A DNA stretch of 8,203 nt from Candidatus Peribacteraceae bacterium (GCA_013140485.1 JABFSS010000065.1:1-8203), one strand, 5' to 3'; positions 1-5,842 are shown, numbered from the stretch's first letter. Notes: generated from the letters alone by a model not told the origin. Numbers and translations are program-made.

Positions 1-2
1 GG

Positions 3-50
3 TCTAACTTTTTGAGGAATACCAACGTCGCGTTCTTCCCGGGTATGTGA
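3..50 (+). pseudogene. Out-of-frame upstream fragment of the PIG-V-like gene
   Basis: Read from position 3, this stretch encodes 'SNFLRNTNVAFFPG' and then ATG TGA. 'NTxxAFFPxYP' is the conserved junction between the N-terminal loop and the next helix in PIG-V-like proteins. Adding one C to the CCC at 38-40 would join this fragment directly to '...PGYVIAGNIVRA' of the downstream frame. The fragment runs off the left window edge. It is either a true frameshift mutation or a one-base sequencing or assembly error in a C/G run. Confidence 0.6.
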
Positions 51-1030
51 TCGCCGGGAACATCGTTCGCGCGGTCACGGGATTCACTCCCCGAATTTCT
101 CTCTTGCTCGCAGCCGCGCTCGCCGCATGGGGATTTTGGTCGACGCTGCTGCTGTTTCTGCAGCGCTGGAAGTTTTCTCCGATCTCGCAGAGCATTGTCA
201 TTCTCGCGATCGCGGTCCATCCCGCGGCGTTTTTTCTGGTGGCCGCATATTCGGAATCACTTTTCCTTCTGGGTCTCATCGGACTCATCTTCTGGAGTCA
301 CGAAAAAAAACCGACGCATGCAGTCACCGCAATCGTCCACGGCATCGTGATGACGGCGACGCGCATTTTCGGAATCGTGCCGGTGATCTATCCCGTCATC
401 GTCAGTTTGCTGCAGAAAGATTCCCGCGCGGCGAAAATGAAGGATCTCCTCCGCGCCGCTCTCATCTCCCTCGGCGCGACAGCCGGCATGCTGGCGTTCT
501 TCGCGTACTCGTCGGTCGCGCTCGGCAAATGGAATTTGTACATGCGCGCGCAGGAGAAAATGTGGGGCATCGCGCCGGATTACTTCTTCCTGTTTCGATG
601 GTCGGAGATCTTCCCTGTACCGATGGTCCGGCCACCGCTCCTCTACGGCAATAATCTGAGCCCATTTCTCGCGACGGTCACTTTCTGGCTTCTGGTTGCG
701 GGTATCGTCCTCGATATTCTCCTCAGATACCGTCGGACTCGTCCCGATGATTCGCGCCCGCAGCGCGTCGCACTGTGGACATGCGCACTCGTGAGCTGGT
801 ACATGACTGCCGCGTCGCTGATGGGATCGGAATTCCGTAGCATGCTCAGGTACGCATATATCCCGTACATCCTGGGCGTGCTGGCTGCCGCTCTGCTCCT
901 ACGCGACGTTCGCTGGAACCGTTTCCGCATCCTCATCGCGATTGTTCTCTTCGCCGGCTTCGTGGCCGCGTCGTTATTTGTGCAGAATTATCTCATTCGC
1001 GCCTTCACGGCCGGGCTGTGGGTGGCGTAA
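47..1030 (+). CDS. PIG-V-like integral membrane glycosyltransferase, 5'-truncated and frameshifted
   Basis: This is the C-terminal 327 residues of a polytopic membrane protein resembling the PIG-V/GPI mannosyltransferase 2 family (GT-C fold). Such enzymes transfer sugars from polyprenyl-phosphate donors on the extracytoplasmic side of the membrane; the bacterial substrate is unknown. I see a family-like 'HPAAFFLVAAYSESLFLL' (residues 58-75), a 'TATRIFG' segment (103-109) that fits the tRxxG position, 'SMLRYAYIPYI' near the C-terminus, and a final 'GLWVA', a common ending in bacterial members. About eight hydrophobic segments are visible. GTG at 47 is only the first start codon after the in-frame stop at 5-7 and is probably not the true start, because the family's N-terminal catalytic part is missing. 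Its 'AFFPG' segment lies just upstream in another frame (3-44). The next gene starts within 15 bases of the stop, suggesting co-transcription. Confidence 0.75.
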   Translation: MIAGNIVRAVTGFTPRISLLLAAALAAWGFWSTLLLFLQRWKFSPISQSIVILAIAVHPAAFFLVAAYSESLFLLGLIGLIFWSHEKKPTHAVTAIVHGIVMTATRIFGIVPVIYPVIVSLLQKDSRAAKMKDLLRAALISLGATAGMLAFFAYSSVALGKWNLYMRAQEKMWGIAPDYFFLFRWSEIFPVPMVRPPLLYGNNLSPFLATVTFWLLVAGIVLDILLRYRRTRPDDSRPQRVALWTCALVSWYMTAASLMGSEFRSMLRYAYIPYILGVLAAALLLRDVRWNRFRILIAIVLFAGFVAASLFVQNYLIRAFTAGLWVA

Positions 1031-1035
1031 GATGA

Positions 1036-1989
1036 GTGTCTATGATGACGCTCCCCGAACTCCTCTCGAAAACATTCACCGACTGCAACCGTGCGGGTAA
1101 GACGCTCGGCACGGCCATCTTGATCGTCGGCGGTATCAGTGTGGTCCTCTCGGTGCTGTTCTTGCATGTTGTATTCCGCAGCGGCGCGGCCGAAATCGGC
1201 AAGATTCTCGGGCCGGAGGAACAGGCGAATTTTGAGCAGTACGCGTGGACGGCGACCACGAATTTCGGAATGCAACGCATGATGGACGATCTGGGAACGA
1301 AGATGGAGGCAAAATTCGACGGGATGACGGACGAGGAACAACGCGCGGTCGTCATACCCGTACTCCTTTCCTTCGCTTCCCGTGTCGTGCCTCTCGCCTG
1401 CGTCTTCGCCCTGCTCTCCATCCTCATCAGTCTTTGGCAATCGGTGTTCTTTCTGCTCGTTGCGGCGCGGGGCAAAGGCACGTTCGGTGGCCTGAGCAAG
1501 GAGGCGTTTGGATGGATGCTCCCGATGCTCGGATTGAACATCATCGTCGGTCTGCTGTTCATCGCCATTCCGGTGATTGCCGTCTTCCTGGGCTTCCTGC
1601 TGCCGAATATTCTCTTCATCATGCTTCTGGTTCTCGTCGCCATCGCGCTCTTCGTCTACTTCGGCACGCGGTTCGCGCTGTCTTCCGCGATTCTCATCCA
1701 GGACCGCACCGGCGTCGTCGAGAGCATTCGTCGAAGTTTCGTGCTGACGAGCCGCGGAAAATTTCTGAAAGTCTTCGGAAACCTGCTCGGCGCGGGAGCG
1801 CTGATCGGGGTGATCATTATCGTCTTCCAGATCATCCTCACCATTCTCTCGATGATCGCGGAACCGTTTCCGCCCGCTCCGTTCGTCATCAATCAGGTCT
1901 TGGTCTTCGTCGCACTGGTCGGCCAGGCGTTCATCGCGGTCTTTACGGTGAGATTGAAGGAAGCGGTGGCCATCAAGAAGCGGGCGTGA
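1036..1989 (+). CDS. Multi-pass membrane protein (GlpQ membrane-domain/YciC-like)
   Basis: This is a 317-residue hydrophobic protein with about six membrane segments, roughly at residues 26-47, 112-142, 160-185, 187-209, 247-272 and 284-305. A soluble acidic loop lies between the first two (48-107). The segment 'RFALSSAILIQD...GVVESIRRSFVLTSRGKF' (212-243) matches the pattern of glycerophosphodiester phosphodiesterase membrane-domain and YciC/DUF975-like families: 'RF.l....l', then a 'S..RS..lt.g.f' amphipathic stretch. The function of those families is poorly defined, and no catalytic residues can be named. The first possible start is GTG at 1036; ATG at 1042 or 1045 is equally plausible, and none has a strong Shine-Dalgarno. 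It follows the glycosyltransferase by 5-14 bases, so the two are likely co-transcribed. It ends 3 bp from the convergent ligA stop. Confidence 0.7.
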   Translation: MSMMTLPELLSKTFTDCNRAGKTLGTAILIVGGISVVLSVLFLHVVFRSGAAEIGKILGPEEQANFEQYAWTATTNFGMQRMMDDLGTKMEAKFDGMTDEEQRAVVIPVLLSFASRVVPLACVFALLSILISLWQSVFFLLVAARGKGTFGGLSKEAFGWMLPMLGLNIIVGLLFIAIPVIAVFLGFLLPNILFIMLLVLVAIALFVYFGTRFALSSAILIQDRTGVVESIRRSFVLTSRGKFLKVFGNLLGAGALIGVIIIVFQIILTILSMIAEPFPPAPFVINQVLVFVALVGQAFIAVFTVRLKEAVAIKKRA

Positions 1990-1992
1990 TGG

Positions 1993-4215
1993 TCATGCAG
2001 CCAGCAGCTTCCTAAACGCCGCTTCATCGATCACCTTCACGCCGAGTTTCTTCGCCTCATCCAGCTTGGATCCCGCTGCGTCTCCCGCGAGCACATAGTC
2101 CGTCTTCTTGCTGACCGCGCTGCTGACATTGCCGCCGCGGTCTTTGATCATTTTGCGCGCGTCTTCGCGGCTCAGCGCGGGGAGGGTGCCCGTGAGCACG
2201 AAAGTTTTACCCTCAAATGTCTGCGCCAATCCTGAGCCGGCGCTTTCGATGCACACGACGCCCGCGTCCTCCAATTTCTGCAGAACCTCCTGCGTTCGTT
2301 CTTCCTTTGCCCATGCGATCACCGCATGCGCGAGCACGTCGCCGATACCGTGCAATGCCGCCAGTTTTTCCTCGCCGACGTCGAGAATCGTCTTGGCGAT
2401 GTCGGTGGGGAGGACGGCATGGACCGCATGTGCCGCATGGACCGCATGTGCCGCGGGGACAGCGGTGTCTCCGCTGACCTCATCGGGACCAAATAAGCTC
2501 TCTTGTGGGCCGCTGATTTTCCTCTCCTTCACGGTGAGTTTGCGGTGCGGCCACGCAATTCTTCTTGCAAGGAGTTCGGCGGTCTCGCGGCCCACGTGCC
2601 GGATGCCCAGCCCGAACAAGATTCGCTCGAGCGACGAGCGCTTCGCCCGTTCAATCGATCGCAGAGCATTTTCCGCTTTCTTCTCTTTGAAGAGCGGCAA
2701 TTGTAGCAAGTCTTCGGCGGTCAGGGTAAAAATGTCGGCGGGATCATCGACGAATCCTCCCTCGATCAGCGCCTGGATTGTCTCTTTGCCAAGCCCTTCG
2801 ATGTTGAGCGCGTAGCGCGAGACGAAGTGTTCCAAAGATTCTTGTTGCACGGCGGTGCAGAGGGGATTGGGGCAGCGGTGCGCGACTTCGCCCTCGGCTC
2901 TCACAAGTTCGGTTCCGCAGCTCGGGCAATTCTTTGGATAGCGAAAGGGCTTGGTCTTTGCCGGGCGCAGATTCTCCAATACCTGCATCACCTCGGGAAT
3001 GATGTCGCCGGCTTTCCGCACGACGACCGTATCCCCAATGCGAACATCGAGCCGCGCGATTTCATCCTCGTTGTGGAGGGTCGCGCGCGTGACGGTGGTG
3101 CCCGCGAGTTGCGTCGGCGACAAATGCGCGACGGGCGTGATGGCACCGGTCCGGCCGACCTGCAGGACGATATCGAGAATCTGTGCAGTCTTCTCCTCCG
3201 CCGGGAATTTAAACGCGCGGGCCCAGCGCGGCGCTTTGGCCGTCGATCCCAGATCACGCTGCGCGCGGCGGTCGTTCACCTTCAACACAATCCCGTCGAT
3301 ATCGAACGCGAGCGCGTCGCGGTTCTTGAGCGCCTGTGTAAAAAAGGAGCGGACATCCTTCAACGACGCGGCGAGCTTCCAACCGTGATGCGTGGGAATT
3401 CCAACCTGATCCAGGAATTCCATCAGCTCCTGCTGCGTCACGATTCCCATCGCATCCGTAGCGGCCGTGTTGAGGCCGTAGCAGTACATTCGCAGATCTC
3501 TCGATGCCGCGATTTTGGGATCCAGTTGCCGAACCGACCCTGCAGCCGCATTGCGGGGATTTGCGAAATGATCTTCTTCCTCCAGATCGCGGTTCACCTT
3601 CGCGAGCGCTGCTTTTGTCATGTAGACCTCGCCGGAGATTTCCAAAAACCGGGGAGGGCTCGCGGGTCGAAGACCCGCACTGGCCACTTTCGCGGCCACG
3701 TTCATCGTCAGAGGAATACTTTCAATCGTACGGACAGTATGCGTGACGTCTTCACCTTCAATTCCGTTGCCACGCGTGACGGCACGCACGTATTTGTATT
3801 CACCGGTTTTCATGAGTTCATAAATCAGCGAAATATTCAGTCCGTCGATCTTCAACTCGCACAGAATTTCAAACTCGCGTTTGTCTTCTCCCAATGACCG
3901 CCGCATTTGATCAATCCATTCTTCGAGTTCCGCGTCTTCGAAAATATCCATCAAGGATTCCTTCTGCGTCAGGTGACGGACCTTCGGCAATCTGCCGTCG
4001 AGCGGCGCGCCCACTCTCTGCGTCGGAGAATCCGGCGTCACCAGATCCGGAAATTCGGCCTCGAGCTTGATCAACTCCTGCTTGAGCGCGTCGCGCACGT
4101 TCTCCGATACGTCAGATTTGTCTTCAATAAAGTACGCGCGGTTCAATCTCCAAATTTCGGCTTTCAGCTTCGTAATGCGTTCTTTTGCCTGTGCATGCGT
4201 GACGGGCTGTGTCAT
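1993..4215 (-). CDS. ligA: NAD-dependent DNA ligase LigA
   Basis: This enzyme seals nicks in replication and repair, using NAD+ to adenylate its lysine. Visible parts in order: subdomain Ia (1-75) with 'TPDSPTQRVG' (60-69); adenylation domain with the KxDG nucleophile K122 ('ELKIDG'), 'ISGEVYM' (193-199), 'ANPRNAAAGSVRQLDP' and 'DIDGIVLKVN' (K312); OB fold with 'GRTGAITPVA'; a four-Cys zinc finger (C430, C433, C448, C453); HhH repeats ('ALNIEGLG', 'GLGIRHVG', 'LHGIGD'); and a C-terminal BRCT domain (663-740). At 740 residues it is longer than the usual ~670, through an 11-residue insertion near 172-186 and a ~45-residue insertion at 556-604. Subdomain Ia departs from E. coli at NMN-contact positions. 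The start ATG has no convincing Shine-Dalgarno, and an extended -10 lies 8 bases upstream. Confidence 0.97.
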   Translation of the reverse strand: MTQPVTHAQAKERITKLKAEIWRLNRAYFIEDKSDVSENVRDALKQELIKLEAEFPDLVTPDSPTQRVGAPLDGRLPKVRHLTQKESLMDIFEDAELEEWIDQMRRSLGEDKREFEILCELKIDGLNISLIYELMKTGEYKYVRAVTRGNGIEGEDVTHTVRTIESIPLTMNVAAKVASAGLRPASPPRFLEISGEVYMTKAALAKVNRDLEEEDHFANPRNAAAGSVRQLDPKIAASRDLRMYCYGLNTAATDAMGIVTQQELMEFLDQVGIPTHHGWKLAASLKDVRSFFTQALKNRDALAFDIDGIVLKVNDRRAQRDLGSTAKAPRWARAFKFPAEEKTAQILDIVLQVGRTGAITPVAHLSPTQLAGTTVTRATLHNEDEIARLDVRIGDTVVVRKAGDIIPEVMQVLENLRPAKTKPFRYPKNCPSCGTELVRAEGEVAHRCPNPLCTAVQQESLEHFVSRYALNIEGLGKETIQALIEGGFVDDPADIFTLTAEDLLQLPLFKEKKAENALRSIERAKRSSLERILFGLGIRHVGRETAELLARRIAWPHRKLTVKERKISGPQESLFGPDEVSGDTAVPAAHAVHAAHAVHAVLPTDIAKTILDVGEEKLAALHGIGDVLAHAVIAWAKEERTQEVLQKLEDAGVVCIESAGSGLAQTFEGKTFVLTGTLPALSREDARKMIKDRGGNVSSAVSKKTDYVLAGDAAGSKLDEAKKLGVKVIDEAAFRKLLAA
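2404..2550 (-). other. Linker insertion in LigA HhH domain with candidate clamp-binding motif
   Basis: Residues 556-604 separate 'GLGIRHVGRETAELLARRI' from 'ILDVGEEKLAALHGIG', which are nearly adjacent in ordinary LigA proteins. The insert is Gly/Ser/Pro/Ala-rich and holds 'QESLF' (residues 571-575, bases 2491-2505) followed by His/Ala/Val tripeptide repeats. QESLF matches the bacterial beta-clamp pentapeptide consensus QL(S/D)LF at four of five positions. Confidence 0.6.
2417..2452 (-). repeat. Two perfect 18-bp tandem repeats inside ligA (AHAVHA)
   Basis: Plus-strand unit gcatggaccgcatgtgcc occurs at 2417-2434 and 2435-2452 without mismatch. Each 18-mer is itself two 9-bp half-units, gcatggacc and gcatgtgcc. 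It adds alternating Ala-His-Ala/Val-His-Ala residues (about 588-600). Unit length is a multiple of three, so copy-number changes would preserve the frame. Confidence 0.9.
3658..3702 (-). repeat. Palindromic insertion in LigA adenylation domain
   Basis: Compared with E. coli LigA ('IPLKLHGENIPARLEVRGE'), this protein has about 11 extra residues between 'ESIPL' and 'LEISGE', reading 'VAAKVASAGLRPASPPR'. The DNA holds a perfect 7-bp stem, gcgggtc (3662-3668) and gacccgc (3672-3678), with a gaa loop. This looks like a small in-frame palindromic element similar in style to Rickettsia palindromic elements. No second copy is visible in the window. Confidence 0.5.
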
Positions 4216-4219
4216 CTTC

Positions 4220-4225
4220 TACAAT
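4220..4225 (+). promoter_or_regulatory. -10 element for the 4234-5705 gene pair
   Basis: TACAAT (five of six consensus bases) lies 8 bases before ATG 4234, which would again give a 1-3 base leader. No clear -35 exists at the expected distance inside ligA codons 4-7. The whole gap between the two divergent start codons is 18 bases, so any promoter must lie here or inside a coding region. Confidence 0.4.
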
Positions 4226-4232
4226 AGTAACA
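4224..4232 (-). promoter_or_regulatory. Extended -10 for ligA
   Basis: Minus strand reads TGTTACTAT, a TGn plus TACTAT extended -10, whose 3' end lies 8 bases before the ligA ATG. A start point 6-7 bases downstream would leave a 2-3 base leader, that is, a nearly leaderless mRNA. No good -35 is seen. It overlaps the divergent -10 for the gene at 4234. Confidence 0.4.
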
Positions 4233-4233
4233 A

Positions 4234-4701
4234 ATGTTGCGCAGAATTCTTCAAAACACCGTCGTATTCGTCTACCTCACGGTGACTGCCGCCGCGATGG
4301 TCTACACGATGTCCAGAATCTCGCTGCTGCCCCGGCTCATGATCCGCTGGAGCTACGGCATGATGGCGCCCTACCAGGGCGATACGGCCTGGAACGGCGA
4401 TTTTCTCTACGAAGGCCAGCTGCCCGACGGCACGTGGGAGCGGATCGACATCGACGCGTACATGCCGTTCGGGTTCGGCGAGCGCAACGCGCGAAAATTC
4501 CTCCGCGTGTACGACGACGAAACGCGCCGCACAAAATATCCCCAATTTGCGTCGTTGCTCCTGGAGCGCGAGCGTGCGAAGGGTCGGGACTATCAGGCGG
4601 TCCGCGTGTACTTCGACATGTGGGACCGATCGCCCGCCGGCTTTGAATTTCTCCACACTCCGCTCTTCACCAAGAGGAAGCTTCTTACTGAAGTGCAATG
4701 A
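4234..4701 (+). CDS. Small membrane-anchored protein paired with HTTM protein
   Basis: This is a 155-residue protein with one N-terminal hydrophobic segment (about 8-25, after 'MLRR'), then a hydrophilic domain that is probably extracytoplasmic. The domain begins with 'RWSYGMMAPYQGDTAWNG' and continues with 'LPDGTWERIDIDAYMPFG' and 'ERNARKFLRVY'. That style of sequence (a short 'MMAPYQ' motif, then a beta-rich domain with 'DGTWE.IDI') is one I associate with proteins or C-terminal regions next to HTTM membrane domains; this is recollection, not a search result. Its stop overlaps the HTTM start (ATGA at 4698-4701), so the two are translationally coupled and probably act together. No Shine-Dalgarno precedes the start. 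No catalytic motif is recognised. Confidence 0.75.
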   Translation: MLRRILQNTVVFVYLTVTAAAMVYTMSRISLLPRLMIRWSYGMMAPYQGDTAWNGDFLYEGQLPDGTWERIDIDAYMPFGFGERNARKFLRVYDDETRRTKYPQFASLLLERERAKGRDYQAVRVYFDMWDRSPAGFEFLHTPLFTKRKLLTEVQ

Positions 4702-5705
4702 ATCCTTCCCTCACCTCCCCGGGCACCTCACCCGGCGCGCGACGCGCCACCCTCTCCATGGCGCATGGAGAGGGGCGAACATTCCTATCACGTTGGAATT
4801 ATTGGTGGTTTAGAGAAACTCCGCCGCATCTGATGGCCATTTTCCGCATCATCTTCGGCGGCTTTCTCCTCTTCTATTTCGCTATTCAGTTGCCGGACGT
4901 GGCGATGCGATATTCAAACGAAGGCTTGCTCATGCCGATGTTCGCCCTCCCGATCTTCGCGCCGCCGTCGCCGGTGGTCGCGCATCTGCTCTTCGCTGTC
5001 CTCCTGCTCGCTCTCTTCTCGTTCACCATGGGCTTCTTCACGCGCATCAGCGCCGCGACGTCCCTCCTCTTCTACGTCTACTACCACATCATCTCGCTCT
5101 TCCAGTTCGGCACTTCTTTCGACCGGCTCTTCATGTTCTCTCTGTTCGTTCTCATCTTCAGCGGATCGGGAAAAACGTTCTCCCTCGACATGAAACTCCG
5201 GCACGGGTCGTGGACGGCGTGGGAACCGATCTCCATCCTTGCGCAGCGCATCCTCTCGCTGCAGATCGCGGCGACGTACTTGGGAGTGGGCTGGCAGAAG
5301 CTGGTGCTGAGCGACTGGCAGACCGGAAAAATTCTCATCTACGGTTTCACCGGCCGCTGGGCGACCGAGCCCGCGTACGCCATCGCGCGGATGAACATTC
5401 CCCTCGAGTATTACGACATTCTGAACTGGCTCATCAAGGCGTTTGAGATCAGCATTCCGTTCGGCGTGTGGCATCGTGCGACCCGCTGGTGGTACTTCGC
5501 CGGGGGCGCGGCCTTCCATATCGGCATCGCGATCCTTCTCGCGATTTGGTGGTTCATTGCATTGATACCGGCATATATTTTGTTCTTTGAGCCGGAGGAG
5601 GTGGCACCTCACCCCCCGGCCCCCTCTCCACGCGACGTGGAGAGGGGGAGAATCGGTAGTTGGAAAATCTTTCCCCCTCTCCGTGCCGCACGGAGAGGGG
5701 GTTAG
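4698..5705 (+). CDS. HTTM (vitamin K-dependent carboxylase-like) membrane protein
   Basis: This 335-residue polytopic protein has an HTTM-domain pattern. The core (about 34-300) starts 'WNYWWFRETPPHLMAIFRI', includes 'FDRLFMFSLFVLIFSGSGK' followed by 'FSLD' (141-164), then 'LQIAATYLGVGWQKL' and 'DWQTGKILIYGFTG', and ends 'HIGIAILLAIWWFIALI'. In human GGCX the corresponding 'VKKLDADWVEG' contains the catalytic base Lys218, and K201 of 'GWQKL' aligns there by eye; bacterial HTTM proteins are not known to be vitamin K carboxylases. The start is supported by ATGA overlap with the preceding gene. Both termini are odd: residues 4-26 and 303-335, including the TAG stop, are encoded by hairpin repeats and should not be read as domain sequence. 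The core itself is intact. Confidence 0.85.
   Translation: MNPSLTSPGTSPGARRATLSMAHGEGRTFLSRWNYWWFRETPPHLMAIFRIIFGGFLLFYFAIQLPDVAMRYSNEGLLMPMFALPIFAPPSPVVAHLLFAVLLLALFSFTMGFFTRISAATSLLFYVYYHIISLFQFGTSFDRLFMFSLFVLIFSGSGKTFSLDMKLRHGSWTAWEPISILAQRILSLQIAATYLGVGWQKLVLSDWQTGKILIYGFTGRWATEPAYAIARMNIPLEYYDILNWLIKAFEISIPFGVWHRATRWWYFAGGAAFHIGIAILLAIWWFIALIPAYILFFEPEEVAPHPPAPSPRDVERGRIGSWKIFPPLRAARRGG
4707..4775 (+). repeat. REP-like hairpin repeat, copy 1 (within HTTM N-terminus)
   Basis: GC-rich unit with two perfect hairpins: ggcgcg/cgcgcc (4734-4739 and 4743-4748, loop cga) and ccctctccatg/catggagaggg (4750-4760 and 4764-4774, loop gcg). It shares 'cacctcaccc' and 'cctctcca...ggagagggg' with the copies at 5605-5716. 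It is read in frame as residues 4-26 of the HTTM protein and contributes an internal ATG at 4758. Confidence 0.85.
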
Positions 5706-5716
5706 GGGGTGAGGTG
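5605..5716. repeat. 112-bp two-fold symmetric REP-like element (copies 2 and 3, inverted)
   Basis: Two hairpins lie inside outer inverted arms. Outer arms: cacctcaccccc (5605-5616) and ggggggtgaggtg less its first g (5705-5716), 12 bp perfect. Left hairpin: ccccctctccac/gtggagaggggg (5620-5631 and 5637-5648, loop gcgac). Right hairpin: ccccctctccgtg/cacggagaggggg (5673-5685 and 5689-5701, loop ccg). The 25-base ends 5605-5629 and 5692-5716 pair with only three central mismatches. The element encodes the last 33 residues of the HTTM gene ('HPPAPSPRDVERG...') and its stop codon. Similar 'PHPPAPSP..ERG' peptides come from widespread bacterial interspersed repeats. Confidence 0.9.
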
Positions 5717-5722
5717 ACTGGT

Positions 5723-5750
5723 GTTCCACACCCCTATGGAACGGATTTTA
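5723..5750 (+). terminator. Weak candidate terminator hairpin after HTTM gene
   Basis: GTTCCA (5723-5728) pairs with TGGAAC (5737-5742) across an 8-base loop and is followed by ggatttta. The stem is short and the T-run is only four bases, so this is weak. The stronger GC hairpins at 5620-5701 lack a T-run but could also impede transcription. Confidence 0.25.
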
Positions 5751-5764
5751 TGGCTTACAGTAGA

Positions 5765-5796
5765 GGAAAAGTAGACAAGTCGAAAATTACTTTTCC
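5765..5796. repeat. Perfect 9-bp inverted repeat upstream of the TrmB-like gene
   Basis: ggaaaagta (5765-5773) and tacttttcc (5788-5796) are perfect inverted arms around a 14-base centre, about 104 bases before the start at 5900. It is low in GC compared with the flanking repeats and lacks terminator features. An operator for a dimeric regulator is one possibility; chance cannot be excluded. Confidence 0.4.
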
Positions 5797-5819
5797 GGAT
5801 GCTCTTGCAATCGGCGAGC

Positions 5820-5841
5820 TGACGTCACCTCGAATTGACGT
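5820..5841. promoter_or_regulatory. TGACGTCA palindrome and repeated TGACGT, candidate operator
   Basis: TGACGTCA at 5820-5827 is a perfect 8-bp palindrome flanked by gag-c and c-ctc, giving near-symmetry over 16 bases. A second TGACGT occurs at 5836-5841, one and a half helical turns downstream. Both lie just upstream of the proposed -10 of the gene at 5900, a position typical of a regulator site. The bound protein is unknown; autoregulation by the TrmB-like protein is an inference. Confidence 0.35.
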
Positions 5842-5842
5842 T

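Noticed and set aside
1005..1643. Minus-strand frames of 150 and 212 codons over the membrane protein at 1036-1989
   Set aside because: Antisense shadows of GC-rich hydrophobic codons with no recognisable domain or start signal.
2827..3897. 356-codon open frame on the plus strand opposite ligA
   Set aside because: It lies wholly antisense to the conserved adenylation, OB and zinc-finger parts of LigA, has Arg/His-rich shadow composition and matches no family I know.
4209..4646. 145-codon plus-strand frame overlapping the small membrane protein gene
   Set aside because: An alternate frame of 4234-4701, rich in Arg/His; the chosen frame has a TM segment and the ATGA coupling to the next gene.
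4707..4775. Possible CRISPR-like repeats from the similar GC hairpins at 4707-4775 and 5605-5716
   Set aside because: Only three copies, irregular spacing, and two of them inverted; the structure fits REP-type repeats, not an array.
5620..5701. GC hairpins as intrinsic terminators of the HTTM gene
   Set aside because: Stems are strong, but no U-run follows either hairpin, so factor-independent termination is not supported.
4914..5729. 271-codon minus-strand frame over the HTTM gene
   Set aside because: Charge-rich Glu/Arg/His composition typical of the complement of hydrophobic codons; the plus strand has a clear HTTM domain.
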